From Winogradskyella sp. (GTDB lineage Bacteria; Bacteroidota; Bacteroidia; Flavobacteriales; Flavobacteriaceae): a stretch of 64,000 bases of DNA. The DNA lies in NCBI RefSeq assembly GCF_028289625.1, contig NZ_JANQOM010000039.1, forward strand, positions 1 to 64,000, written 5' to 3'. Numbering within the stretch: position 1 is the first letter of the stretch; each line of letters opens with the position of its first letter. Position numbers and translations under genes: made by a program. The notes below the pieces were generated by a model. That model was not told the origin of the DNA. It saw only the letters and a program-made list of their open reading frames with translations, and ran no database searches. Of the stretch, positions 44,947 through 53,676 are shown piece by piece.

Positions 44947-46215
44947 TTAAATCCGGAAGTTTTCTTCCGGATTTTTTATATCCTTAAGTTGGCCATTAAT
45001 CACGATTTGCTCTATAGGATTATGAGCGAACGCATAAGGGATTTCGCTATAATGGTTCAAGGGTTTTGTAATGATTACATTAGCTTTCTTTCCGCGTGTG
45101 ATACTACCGTACATATTACTGATTCCCATAGCATAAGCACCATTAATTGTTGCCGCATTTATGGCTTCTTCTGGTGTCATTTTTAATTTTATGCAAGCAG
45201 TGCTAACAACAAAATTCATGTTGCCACTAGGTGCAGAACCAGGATTATAATCCGAGGCTATAGCCAATGGTAAACCTGCATCGATAAGTTGCCTTGCTGG
45301 TGTGTAAGGAATGCCCAAAAAGAAAGAGCAACCTGGTAAGGCGACAGGTATGGTATCCTTATTTTTTAAGGCTTTGATATCTTCAGCATTCAATTCTTCC
45401 AAATGGTCTACGGACAGTGCGTTATACTTTGCACCTAAAGCTACGCCACCAAGAATATTAAATTGGTTGACATGAATTTTAGGTCTGAATTTATACTTTT
45501 GGCCAGCTTTAAGAATGGCTTCCGTATCGTTGATGTCAAAATAGCCATCTTCACAGAACACATCAATATAACGAGCGATGTTTAGTTTGGCCGCTTTTGG
45601 AATAAGCTCTTCAGTAATGAGTTTGATGTAGTCCGGTTTTTTCTCGCGATAGTCTTCTGGAATGGCATGTGCTGCCAAAAGGGTGGGTGTTATTTTTGCT
45701 AAACTTTCTAGTTTAATACGTTTGATAACACGAAGCATTTTTAGTTCGGCTTCTACCGTAAGTCCGTAACCCGTTTTGATCTCAAAAGCGCCTGTACCTA
45801 TTTTAATGAGTTCTTCCAGTCGATTTATAGACTGTTCGTATAAATCCTCTTCAGAAGTATCTTGCAATAGTTTAGCAGAATTCAAAATGCCTCCTCCACG
45901 ATTGGCAATTTCTGCATAGCTTAAGCCATTGATACGATCTACGAACTCTGTGGTTCTATTACCAGCATACACCAAATGCGTATGGGAATCGCACCAAGAA
46001 GGCAAAACAATCTTGCCAGTGGCATCAACAATGGTTTCCGCTTCTATACCTTCACAGTATTTCATATCACCATATTCTATGATGGTATCGTGTTCTATAT
46101 ACAAATAAGCATTTTCAAGTACAGAGAGGGTTTTCATGGCTTCACCTTTAAGAATCAATACATTATGATCATGTACTTGTAAAAGTTGCTTAATATTTGT
46201 AATAAGTATAGACAT
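44947..46215 (-). CDS. hutI: Imidazolonepropionase
   Basis: Hydrolyses imidazolonepropionate to formiminoglutamate in histidine breakdown. The 422-residue amidohydrolase has SHTHLVYAGNRTTEF (metal-binding HxH), a lysine/glutamate segment FEIKTGYGLT, HAIPEDYREKKPDYI, HVNQFNILGG and SVDHLEEL, and ASDYNPGSAPSGN close to the C-terminus. All fit HutI. HutG lies upstream across the coiled-coil gene. The start ATG is at 46215. Confidence 0.95.
   Translation of the reverse strand: MSILITNIKQLLQVHDHNVLILKGEAMKTLSVLENAYLYIEHDTIIEYGDMKYCEGIEAETIVDATGKIVLPSWCDSHTHLVYAGNRTTEFVDRINGLSYAEIANRGGGILNSAKLLQDTSEEDLYEQSINRLEELIKIGTGAFEIKTGYGLTVEAELKMLRVIKRIKLESLAKITPTLLAAHAIPEDYREKKPDYIKLITEELIPKAAKLNIARYIDVFCEDGYFDINDTEAILKAGQKYKFRPKIHVNQFNILGGVALGAKYNALSVDHLEELNAEDIKALKNKDTIPVALPGCSFFLGIPYTPARQLIDAGLPLAIASDYNPGSAPSGNMNFVVSTACIKLKMTPEEAINAATINGAYAMGISNMYGSITRGKKANVIITKPLNHYSEIPYAFAHNPIEQIVINGQLKDIKNPEENFRI
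44949..44979 (+). terminator. Rho-independent terminator of the coiled-coil gene, inside the hutI 3' end
   Basis: AATCCGGAAG and CTTCCGGATT (44950-44959 and 44964-44973) form a 10-bp stem around TTTT, followed by more T. The hairpin lies over the last codons of hutI on the opposite strand. Confidence 0.9.
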
Positions 46216-46254
46216 AGAGATGGCTTTCTGTAAAGTTGTCGATTTTTTTTGAAT

Positions 46255-46285
46255 AAAAAAAACGCTAGTAGTTAGTGCTAGCGTT
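46255..46285 (-). terminator. Rho-independent terminator after the FG-GAP protein gene
   Basis: On the minus strand AACGCTAG/CTAGCGTT (46261-46268 with 46278-46285) form a stem, followed by a run of at least six T (46255-46260). Confidence 0.8.
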
Positions 46286-46310
46286 AATTTATGGAACTAT
46301 AAATTACATA

Positions 46311-47717
46311 TTAGTCTTTGATAAACTTAGACATAAATTCACCATTAATGTTTAAGGAGTATATGCCATTTGCTAGCGTTGAGACATCAAGTGGTTGATT
46401 GACATCGTGAGATTTCACCATGACAACTTTACCTAGGATATCAAAAATGGCTATATTGATAACAGTAGCATCGAACACTTCAAAATTTAAAATATCCGAT
46501 GTTGGGTTAGGGAAGACGGATATGGTTTGCTGCGAAAAATCATCGATATCCAAGGACTCCAGTAAGTTTTCAAAATAATTTAAATCATTTTGGTTATAAG
46601 CACAACTCACAATATCATTATCACCATCGTTATCAAAATCATTGATGGTATAAACAAATGCTTGACTTTGTGTATTGTCAATAACAGTTTCACTACCAAA
46701 ACTTCCCGATCCATTATTCTTAAACCATACTAAGTCATCACCAGCACCAGAGGACCCGCTACTTAAAACGATATCGTTAAGACCATCCGCATCCAAATCT
46801 TTAAACTGAGCAACGGATGGATTAACAATTGCGGTTGTAAATGCCGTTTCCGTAAAACCTGAACCATTATCCTCATACCAGTAAAGACTTCCTGTAGGCC
46901 CACCGCCAACAGAAACCTCAGTAGCTAAAATATCGAGGTTAGTATCTCCGTCTAAATCTTCAAAAGAAGCACTAAAAATACCAGTTTTTCCTGTTGCCAC
47001 TGAGTTAGTATCCTTAGTAAAGGAAACCGTTCCGCTAGGAATTAAATTGTTTCTAAAGATTTCGATGACATCATTACCGTCATAGGCAGTTGTTGCAATC
47101 AAGGCGTCTAAATCGCCATCTCCATCAATGTCGCTCAAATTAATGACACTTGGTGCATTTAAGGTATTATCAATTCTGGTGGTTTCGAGGGTAAAATTAC
47201 CTGCACCATTACCAGAAAACCACATCACTTCGTCATTATCGTAGGCTGTAACTGCAATATCCAAATGGGCATCGTTGTTAATATTGCCAAGTGCTATACC
47301 TGAGGCACCGCTTATACCATTTGAAATCACATTTTGGTTTACAAAGTTGCCGTTACCGTCATTTGCGATCCATACCATACGGTTATTATTATAACCCGTA
47401 GCCAAAATATCCAAGAAGGTATCGCCATTAAGGTCAACGAGCTTTAATGCTCCTATGCCATCCAGAACATTAGATACCAAGGGTTGTATAGTAAATGTAC
47501 CATCACCATTATTTTTATACCATTCAATGGTATTCCCGATATAAGTCCCGATTACGATATCTGGAAGCGCATCAGCATCAACTAGGCCACTAGCTATCGC
47601 GTATGGCGCATCACCTGTATTACTATTTATAGTTGACTTGGCAGCCCAAACCGTTTGTGCTTGGGTTGTCATTAATACGGATAGTGTTAATAAGAGGGCT
47701 AGTAAAGAATGTTTCAT
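46311..47717 (-). CDS. Exported FG-GAP/VCBS repeat protein with type IX sorting domain
   Basis: A 468-residue protein with a signal peptide (hydrophobic residues ~5-18, ending QAQT). About six FG-GAP-like repeats follow, each with a DxDxDGxxD-type calcium-binding loop (for example DGDGDLD, DLDGDTNLD, DNDGDNDI); such repeats form beta-propellers. The last ~70 residues (VFPNPTSDILNFEV, then DILGKVV, and LANGIYSLNI) are a type A C-terminal sorting domain for the type IX secretion system, so the protein is secreted or surface-attached. An ATG six bases earlier is an alternative start. Confidence 0.9.
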   Translation of the reverse strand: MKHSLLALLLTLSVLMTTQAQTVWAAKSTINSNTGDAPYAIASGLVDADALPDIVIGTYIGNTIEWYKNNGDGTFTIQPLVSNVLDGIGALKLVDLNGDTFLDILATGYNNNRMVWIANDGNGNFVNQNVISNGISGASGIALGNINNDAHLDIAVTAYDNDEVMWFSGNGAGNFTLETTRIDNTLNAPSVINLSDIDGDGDLDALIATTAYDGNDVIEIFRNNLIPSGTVSFTKDTNSVATGKTGIFSASFEDLDGDTNLDILATEVSVGGGPTGSLYWYEDNGSGFTETAFTTAIVNPSVAQFKDLDADGLNDIVLSSGSSGAGDDLVWFKNNGSGSFGSETVIDNTQSQAFVYTINDFDNDGDNDIVSCAYNQNDLNYFENLLESLDIDDFSQQTISVFPNPTSDILNFEVFDATVINIAIFDILGKVVMVKSHDVNQPLDVSTLANGIYSLNINGEFMSKFIKD

Positions 47718-47794
47718 GAGCATTGCATTAATTTTTACACCAATGTAAGCATATATTCAGTGCGGATTTTGAAACTTCTATAATGTAATTAACA

Positions 47795-49192
47795 TTATTT
47801 TAAACTCCCTACCATATCCTCGGGTTTAACCCATTCGTCATATTCCTCAGCGGTAACATAGCCTAAATTAATGGCTTCCTCTTTTAAGGTCGTACCATTT
47901 TTATGGGCGGTGTTTGCAATCTCAGCCGCTTTATAATAACCGATTTTTGTGTTTAAAGCGGTGACTAACATTAATGAGTTATTGAGCAATTGTTTTATGA
48001 CGGAATGGTTAGGCTCAATACCAATAGCACAGTTTTCCTCAAAGCTGACACAAGCATCACCAAGCAGTTGTGCCGATTGCAGAATATTGGCAGCCATTAC
48101 TGGTTTAAAGACATTAAGCTCATAATGGCCTTGCGTACCACCAACACTAATCGCAACATCGTTACCCATCACTTGGGCACAAACCATGGTTAAGGCCTCG
48201 CATTGTGTAGGATTCACTTTTCCTGGCATTATGGAACTACCAGGTTCGTTGGCAGGAATAATAATCTCACCAATACCAGAACGTGGACCAGAGGCCATCA
48301 TTCTAATATCATTGGCTATTTTATTTAAGGAAACGGCCAATTGCTTTAAAGCTCCATGCGTTTCTACAATTGCATCATGCGCAGCCAAGGCTTCAAATTT
48401 GTTTTCTGCAGTGACAAATGGTAAGCCTGTAAATTCAGCGATGTATTTGGCAACTAATACATCATAACCTGCAGGTGTGTTGAGTCCGGTGCCTACAGCG
48501 GTACCACCTAAAGCGAGTTCACTTAAATGCGCTAAGGTATTTTCCAAGGCTTTTAGACCATGATCCAATTGCGAAACATAACCTGAAAATTCTTGGCCTA
48601 AAGTCAATGGTGTGGCATCCATAAGATGTGTACGCCCGATTTTTACGCAATCCTTGAATTCCAAAGCTTTCTTATGAAGCGTGTTTCGTAATTGGATTAC
48701 GCCTGGAATGGTGGTTTCTACCACTTTTTTATAGGCGGCAATATGCATCCCAGTAGGGAAGGTATCGTTAGACGATTGCGATTTATTAACGTCATCGTTT
48801 GGCTGAATGGTTTTATCCCCTTCACCTATCACTTTACCTGCAATTTGATGGGCTCTATTGGCAATGACTTCATTCACGTTCATATTGCTTTGTGTCCCGG
48901 AACCCGTTTGCCAAATCACTAAAGGAAACTGATCATCATGCTGACCATCCAAAATCTCATCACAGACTTGGGCAATGAGATTGCGTTTGTCTTTATCTAA
49001 AACGCCTAATTCGCAGTTGGCATAGGCTGCTGCTTTTTTAAGATAGGCAAAACCATACACCACTTCTAATGGCATTGAGGCTGGTGTTCCAATTTTAAAA
49101 TTATTACGCGAACGCTCGGTTTGTGCTCCCCACAATTTATCGGCAGGTACCTTAACCTCGCCCATGGTATCTTTTTCTATTCTGTATGACAT
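47795..49192 (-). CDS. fumC: Fumarate hydratase class II
   Basis: Interconverts fumarate and malate in the TCA cycle. The 465-residue protein has [25 protein letters not shown] substrate segment (residues ~185-205), and the superfamily signature [15 protein letters not shown] with its catalytic Ser. Length matches class II fumarases and the enzyme needs no iron-sulfur cluster. A putative promoter -7 element lies at 49217-49224 on the minus strand. It borders the orphan cassette array upstream. Confidence 0.96.
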   Translation of the reverse strand: MSYRIEKDTMGEVKVPADKLWGAQTERSRNNFKIGTPASMPLEVVYGFAYLKKAAAYANCELGVLDKDKRNLIAQVCDEILDGQHDDQFPLVIWQTGSGTQSNMNVNEVIANRAHQIAGKVIGEGDKTIQPNDDVNKSQSSNDTFPTGMHIAAYKKVVETTIPGVIQLRNTLHKKALEFKDCVKIGRTHLMDATPLTLGQEFSGYVSQLDHGLKALENTLAHLSELALGGTAVGTGLNTPAGYDVLVAKYIAEFTGLPFVTAENKFEALAAHDAIVETHGALKQLAVSLNKIANDIRMMASGPRSGIGEIIIPANEPGSSIMPGKVNPTQCEALTMVCAQVMGNDVAISVGGTQGHYELNVFKPVMAANILQSAQLLGDACVSFEENCAIGIEPNHSVIKQLLNNSLMLVTALNTKIGYYKAAEIANTAHKNGTTLKEEAINLGYVTAEEYDEWVKPEDMVGSLK

Positions 49193-49216
49193 GATGTGTA
49201 AGTTTTTTAGGAATTA

Positions 49217-49224
49217 CAAAATTA
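49217..49224 (-). promoter_or_regulatory. Possible -7 element of the fumC promoter
   Basis: TAATTTTG on the minus strand matches TAnnTTTG. It lies 25 bp upstream of the fumC start. The -33 region is weak (TTTT about 16 bases upstream). Confidence 0.45.
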
Positions 49225-49286
49225 CAGATTTAGACTGTTTAAAAGCTGAAGAATGTCATATATTTTAAGTGCTTATAAATATGAAA

Positions 49287-49306
49287 AATACGTAGTTCTA
49301 CGTATT
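49287..49306. promoter_or_regulatory. 20-bp palindrome upstream of fumC
   Basis: AATACGTAG-TT-CTACGTATT has perfect 9-bp arms. It lies about 95 bp upstream of fumC and 127 bp upstream of the first orphan cassette gene. Such ACGTAG/CTACGT palindromes look like regulator sites, but no regulator is identified. Confidence 0.5.
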
Positions 49307-49408
49307 GACTTTTGTGTTTTAACTAATTAATTTTAACGGAAATAAGTTATAGCGCTGTATACTTATGAGATTTAAAAAAAAGGGACTTAAATACAGATAT
49401 GTTTACTA

Positions 49409-49417
49409 GTTAGCAAC
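49409..49417 (+). repeat. Left boundary of cassette 1 (attC-like terminal sequence)
   Basis: GTTAGCAAC is exactly complementary to GTTGCTAAC at 50417-50425, the start of the palindrome that follows the first orphan gene. No left half of an attC-like site is clear upstream, where a degenerate ATAAGT...ACTTAT pairing occurs at ~49342-49366. Confidence 0.5.
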
Positions 49418-49432
49418 AAGCAAAAGAAAACT

Positions 49433-50410
49433 ATGGAAGAAAACAACATCTTACCAAATAATCCAGAGCATAGCGGACAGGTATCATTACCTTTCAATGA
49501 AAACCAGTTTAAGGATTTCATTGTAAGTTTATTAGGTAAACCTCAAACTATTACAAAACATTTAAGAGGTAAGTTTGAAATAGACAAAAATAATCTTACA
49601 AGTATCTTTGAAATAATTAACCAACGGATTTACCAACAGAATGATGCTAAACTCATACAATTTAGAGCATCAATTTATTATAATGACAATACAACTGTAA
49701 CTTTAAATGGTTATGACCATTTGGTAAATTATAATGAGAAACTACCTTTAATTTCTCAAGCAGTTCATTTAACTTGGCAATATTTGGTGAAATTTAAAGA
49801 TAAGGGCTCTTTTGAAAAACAAGAGATTGCTCTTTCATTTATTACTGAAACAGACGGATCTGTTCCTTTTGTGGATGAAACATTTGCTCGACCATATTAT
49901 GACAGTGGAGTGAGTTTTAGAATTTCTCATACTGGCAGAACTTGGGGTGCTGATATAGAAGCCATTTTGACTAAACACCTTGAGACTTTAGTTCAAAAAG
50001 AATCAAAATTCGTACGCTTTTTTAAATATAATAGCGATAGTGCAAATCACGTTTTATCTGCAATATTAGTTGGAATCACTTTGTTCTTTGCCATTTTTAG
50101 AACTGAAAGATTGAGACTTATTAATGCCAATAATGAAGATTCTCTATTTTGGATTCATCATTATGGGAGTTATATTTTTTTATTTTTTGGAATATACTTT
50201 TTGTATAGGATAACTATGATTCTACTCGAAGAATTTCAGTATTATGGCGCACCAAGTTTCGTTCTGTTAACACCCGAAAGTGAAAAGTATAAAACTAAAA
50301 GACTATCGAGTTATAGAAAAGAGGTGTTTAAATATATTGGGACTTTAGTTATTAGTATAATAATAGGCTTGGTTACAAATATACTTTACAATCACTTTTT
50401 GAATAAATAA
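49433..50410 (+). CDS. Orphan cassette gene 1: membrane protein, unknown
   Basis: A 325-residue protein with an N-terminal soluble domain (about 1-200, beta-rich) and three hydrophobic segments near the C-terminus (about 205-222, 240-262, 298-318). No family is recognised; there is no signal peptide. It is the first of four same-strand genes separated by attC-like palindromes, with unit boundaries GTTAGCAAC and GTTGCTAAC complementary at 9 of 9 bases. An accessory, exchangeable function is plausible but unknown. Confidence 0.75.
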   Translation: MEENNILPNNPEHSGQVSLPFNENQFKDFIVSLLGKPQTITKHLRGKFEIDKNNLTSIFEIINQRIYQQNDAKLIQFRASIYYNDNTTVTLNGYDHLVNYNEKLPLISQAVHLTWQYLVKFKDKGSFEKQEIALSFITETDGSVPFVDETFARPYYDSGVSFRISHTGRTWGADIEAILTKHLETLVQKESKFVRFFKYNSDSANHVLSAILVGITLFFAIFRTERLRLINANNEDSLFWIHHYGSYIFLFFGIYFLYRITMILLEEFQYYGAPSFVLLTPESEKYKTKRLSSYRKEVFKYIGTLVISIIIGLVTNILYNHFLNK

Positions 50411-50416
50411 AAGCCA

Positions 50417-50552
50417 GTTGCTAACAATGGCTATAATTCATTGCTATGAATAAACTAAAAACAAAATAACTAAATTTATTTCGGCTGATTTCTACGGTTG
50501 AAAATCTATCGATTTTCTTACCACAACGAAATCATAGCCGAGACCGTTGTGC
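50417..50552 (+). repeat. attC-like palindrome B (between cassette genes 1 and 2)
   Basis: A 136-bp imperfect palindrome. The left arm is GTTGCTAAC-AAT-GGCTATAATT and the right arm AATCATAGCC-GAGACC-GTTGTGC, so the GGCTATnATT parts pair and the outer parts pair loosely. A GAAAATC/GATTTTC stem is in the centre. The ends behave as in integron attC sites: the left end pairs with the start of cassette 1 and the right end with the end of cassette 2. The strict GTTRRRY consensus is not met. Confidence 0.6.
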
Positions 50553-50570
50553 TGAATTAGAATCATAAAT

Positions 50571-51200
50571 ATGGAACAAGAATTACTTAAATCACTTGGT
50601 CAAATTGCTGGATTAGCAGGAATTGTGTCTGGAATAGCTTTAATACTCTTTAGACAGATAATTCAAAAACAATTCTTCTCAAGTCTTACGAAAAAGCACT
50701 CGTATAGAATAATTTTAACTATAACGATAGCTGTATGGACAATTGCTCTTGCAGGAATTGGAGCTTGGGCCTATGTTGAAATCAATGGCAAAAAACCTAT
50801 TGAAACTACCTCTGAAGTATCATTAGATTCATTTAAACTACCAATAAATACGGGATGGGTGTTTGTCGGATATTTTGATATTGACAAAGAATTTTGGACT
50901 GAGGGTCCCTATATATCGATAATAGAGACTAATTCAAGGGGACAGCGTAACTACGTTGAAAAGGGAGACATAGTTCAAATGAAGGTTTCAAGTGATTTAA
51001 TTGTGAATAATTACAAAAATAGTGGAATGAGTCAAGCTTTTGTTTCACCAGTTCAAGATGAACATCTGAATCCAGCAGATTATACCGATTTTAAAGTTCC
51101 AACAAATTCGAAATGGTTAGTCAGAGATGTTCAAGAAGGCTCATGGATTGGAAGTCCACAGGCTGGTATGTGGATTAGAATTGTAGATATTCCAGAGTAA
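50571..51200 (+). CDS. Orphan cassette gene 2: membrane-anchored protein, unknown
   Basis: A 209-residue protein with two hydrophobic segments (about 8-30 and 46-68), followed by a ~130-residue beta-rich domain that could be an SH3-like fold (residues ~85-205, with GWVFVGYFD and GMWIRIVDI). No close family is recognised. Unit boundaries GTTGTGCTGA (50546) and TCAGCACAAC (51204-51213) are complementary at 10 of 10 bases, which defines it as a separate cassette. Confidence 0.75.
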   Translation: MEQELLKSLGQIAGLAGIVSGIALILFRQIIQKQFFSSLTKKHSYRIILTITIAVWTIALAGIGAWAYVEINGKKPIETTSEVSLDSFKLPINTGWVFVGYFDIDKEFWTEGPYISIIETNSRGQRNYVEKGDIVQMKVSSDLIVNNYKNSGMSQAFVSPVQDEHLNPADYTDFKVPTNSKWLVRDVQEGSWIGSPQAGMWIRIVDIPE

Positions 51201-51203
51201 AAC

Positions 51204-51262
51204 TCAGCACAACAAAACCTAAACTGCATTAAAACGTAGTTTAGCCAAAACCGTTAGGTGCA
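51204..51262 (+). repeat. attC-like palindrome C (between cassette genes 2 and 3)
   Basis: A 59-bp element and the best match to a canonical attC. The left end is GCACAAC, the inner CTAAACTGC/GTAGTTTAG pair at 8 of 9 positions, and the right core GTTAGGT satisfies GTTRRRY. Its size fits the known attC range. Confidence 0.65.
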
Positions 51263-51278
51263 ATTTGGAAATTCAATT

Positions 51279-51824
51279 ATGAAAAAGAATCTTTTGATAA
51301 TTACAATTTTACTAATTGGAATTATAGCAGTCTATTTTCTTGAATTGAACGACCGACTTTATAATAATGGAGATGGATTTTCTTATATGACTTTTATAGA
51401 TAACGAATATCGTCTTGGAGATGAGAAAAAAGACAAAGATTATCCTAAAGAACTTTACAAACGGAATTTTCTAAATGAGGACTATAAATTTCCAAGAATT
51501 AAAGTGGATGATATCAAAATATATAGGAATGTACCTTTTGTTAGTAGACTAACTGGTAAAAGTTTGTCAGAAAATCAAAGACTCGAAGTACAAAAGTTCT
51601 TTAATTCACCAGAAAATTTTGATTGGGCTGAAACTACTTGGACTTTAAGAGAATCTGACTATATTTTGCGCTTTTTTAACCAAGAACAAGTTGAAATTGG
51701 AAAGGTATGGCTTTGTTTAAATAATTGCGGAATGACATTCTCAAATCCTTTTTCACTGAATATGAAATTTGGAAGTTTGAGTAATGCTGGAATTAAAAAA
51801 ATAGAATCAATACTTAAATTATAA
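51279..51824 (+). CDS. Orphan cassette gene 3: small anchored protein, unknown
   Basis: A 181-residue protein with an N-terminal hydrophobic anchor or signal (about residues 5-22; MKKNLLIITILLIGIIAVYF), then a charged, Asp/Lys-rich domain. No family is recognised. The start ATG at 51279 is preferred because the signal follows directly. The unit starts with GTTAGGTGCA (51253) and ends near CTAAC (51828-51832); complementarity is weaker (5 bases, GTTAG with CTAAC) than in cassettes 1 and 2. Confidence 0.7.
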   Translation: MKKNLLIITILLIGIIAVYFLELNDRLYNNGDGFSYMTFIDNEYRLGDEKKDKDYPKELYKRNFLNEDYKFPRIKVDDIKIYRNVPFVSRLTGKSLSENQRLEVQKFFNSPENFDWAETTWTLRESDYILRFFNQEQVEIGKVWLCLNNCGMTFSNPFSLNMKFGSLSNAGIKKIESILKL

Positions 51825-51827
51825 AAA

Positions 51828-51966
51828 CTAACCACAATAACGGCTATAGTTCATAGCGGCTTAAATTCCAACTCTGAATTCCTTGCAATTTGCTATCTTT
51901 AATCCACGGTGGAATATCACTTCGTGTCATCAGGCAACGAAGCCATACACAAAACCGTTGTAATAC
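51828..51966 (+). repeat. attC-like palindrome D (between cassette genes 3 and 4)
   Basis: A long imperfect palindrome. The left part has AACGGCTATAG, and the right part GAAGCC followed by AAAACC-GTTGTAATAC (GTTG starts at 51957). It shares the GGCTATA motif with sites B and E and the ACC-GTT right boundary with sites B and C. Confidence 0.5.
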
Positions 51967-51976
51967 TTTATAAAAA

Positions 51977-52645
51977 ATGCTATTCTACAGTAAAAATTCA
52001 AAAGCCATTTCATTAGACGAAATTAGAATTGAGTTAATTCAATTAATATCTAATCAGTTAAGCCAAACTAGGAATCAAAACGAATTACTTCTATGGATCA
52101 ATGAAACCAACTCTTATGTTTCCTGTCATTGGTATGATTCGGAAAAAGGAATTACCGATGATTCTGATAATTATTCTGTAGTTGAATTTGACGAACTACA
52201 AGATTTGGAACTAGAAGACATAGATGGCTTTTATGAAAAAATACTAAATGCCTTAAAAACATTCTCAAGCGATACTTTCAAAAATCAAAATATTGATAAT
52301 GCCAGTATTTATGAAAGTGATGAAATAGACGAGCCAACAAAAATTATTGAAATAGAAAAAGGGAGTTTAAAAATAATTGAATCTACAAAAGAAGATTGGA
52401 AAAATAATCTCATTAAAGAGATTGAAAATAATGAAATTTTAACCGAAGAATTCAAAAAAAAGAAATTAATTCTTTGGTTAATTAGAACAATAATTGCTGT
52501 TATTCTATATATTATATTTTGGAAGTATGAGTGGGTGAGGTGGTCATTATTAATCTATATTCCACTAAATTTATTTTCGTTGTTATCTATTTTCTTTTGG
52601 AGAAATTTAATTGGTAAAAAATTGAGCAAAATAAAAAATAAATAA
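51977..52645 (+). CDS. Orphan cassette gene 4: membrane protein, unknown
   Basis: A 222-residue protein with an acidic, soluble N-terminal part (about 1-150) and two C-terminal hydrophobic segments (about 166-182 and 188-208). No family is recognised. The unit begins GTTGTAATAC (51957) and ends GTAGTACAAG (52648-52657), complementary at 8 of 10 bases. Like the other three units it is on the + strand with its palindrome downstream. Confidence 0.7.
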   Translation: MLFYSKNSKAISLDEIRIELIQLISNQLSQTRNQNELLLWINETNSYVSCHWYDSEKGITDDSDNYSVVEFDELQDLELEDIDGFYEKILNALKTFSSDTFKNQNIDNASIYESDEIDEPTKIIEIEKGSLKIIESTKEDWKNNLIKEIENNEILTEEFKKKKLILWLIRTIIAVILYIIFWKYEWVRWSLLIYIPLNLFSLLSIFFWRNLIGKKLSKIKNK

Positions 52646-52941
52646 CGTAGTACAAGAATGGCTATAAGTAACTACTTTTATTAGTCTAACTTTTACTTAA
52701 TCTACAGTCTTCCCATCCAAATCGTCAGCTTACAACTCGCTATATTTTAACATCGTCGCTTCGCGCTGATTTTCAATTTTTTAGTTGAAAAACAAGACCA
52801 TCTGTATTCCGAAAACGATATAGTTAATAATTTTTTTATTATTGACGTTTAATTAACGTTGGTTTTCTCTTGATATTGAAGGAAATACCATAATTTTGCA
52901 CCCTCAAAAAAATAGTATAAAACAACTATAAAACGTATCAA
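52646..52941 (+). repeat. attC-like half-site E and leader of the amidoligase operon
   Basis: A 296-bp region with no gene. The first ~180 bp hold a degenerate attC-like structure: GTAGTACAAG-AAT-GGCTATAAG (52648 onward), a CGCTTCGCG segment, a TTTTCAA/TTGAAAA stem (52770-52791) and a possible right boundary GTTAATA near 52823. The last part holds the promoter of the following operon (52870-52898) and an AT-rich leader. Confidence 0.5.
52870..52898 (+). promoter_or_regulatory. Bacteroidota-type promoter of the amidoligase operon
   Basis: TTG (52870-52872), an 18-base spacer and TAATTTTG (52891-52898) match the flavobacterial consensus well. The first start codon (TTG 52942) lies about 43 bases after the -7 element. 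It marks the start of an independent operon after the cassette array. Confidence 0.7.
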
Positions 52942-53646
52942 TTGAAAGAAGAATATTTTAAGTGGTATTCGCCAACACTCAGTAAGGATATAGAAATGCT
53001 TGTTTTTGGTCATCAAGGGTATCCTGTAATCTTGTTTCCTACAACTGGGGGTCAGTATTACGAGTGTAAAGATAGAGGTTTAATAGAATCTGCAAGGTGG
53101 TTTTTGGAGCAAGGTTTGGTTCAGATTTATTGTCCGGATAGTATAAACGATATGAGCTGGTACAATAGAGGTCTGCACCCTGCTGACAAAGTAAAAAATC
53201 ATATATGGTATGATACGTTCATCTTAAATGAACTGGTCAATAAAATTTGCCAAGAGAAGCAGATGCACAAAGTTGCTGTTGCAGGCCCAAGTTTTGGTGG
53301 CTATCAAGCCGCAAATTTTGCGTTTAGACATCCAGATCGCGTGAGCCATATGTTTAGTATGAGTGGTGCATTTGACATAAAGTCGTTTTTGGATGGCTAT
53401 TACGATGATAATGTGTATTTTAACAATCCAGTGGACTATTTGCCAAATGCTAACCATCCAGATTTATGGCACATGAAAATTGTTCTTGGAGTCGGTGAGT
53501 GGGATATTTGTTTAGATGCCAATAAGCATATGGCTAAGATACTCTCAGATAAAAATATACCATTTTGGCATGATGAGCGTAAATGGGCAGAACACGATTG
53601 GCCGATATGGTGCCAAATGTTTCCACATTATTTATCAAAAATTTAG
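52942..53646 (+). CDS. Esterase-like alpha/beta hydrolase
   Basis: A 234-residue alpha/beta hydrolase of the esterase-D/putative esterase type. The nucleophile elbow is GPSFGGYQA (Ser about 119), and a late EHDWPIWCQMFP segment carries the likely catalytic His. It has no signal peptide, so it should act in the cytoplasm. It starts at TTG (52942); no ATG precedes the conserved sequence. It is the first gene of a cluster of peptide- or amide-forming enzymes and may hydrolyse or transfer an ester on their product. Confidence 0.85.
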   Translation: MKEEYFKWYSPTLSKDIEMLVFGHQGYPVILFPTTGGQYYECKDRGLIESARWFLEQGLVQIYCPDSINDMSWYNRGLHPADKVKNHIWYDTFILNELVNKICQEKQMHKVAVAGPSFGGYQAANFAFRHPDRVSHMFSMSGAFDIKSFLDGYYDDNVYFNNPVDYLPNANHPDLWHMKIVLGVGEWDICLDANKHMAKILSDKNIPFWHDERKWAEHDWPIWCQMFPHYLSKI

Positions 53647-53676
53647 TAATCAATTTTAAAAACTAATCATAGAACT

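Noticed and set aside
49433-52645. Array units as separate transposons with short terminal inverted repeats.
   Set aside because: No transposase, no direct target repeats, and adjacent units share a boundary, which fits cassettes better.
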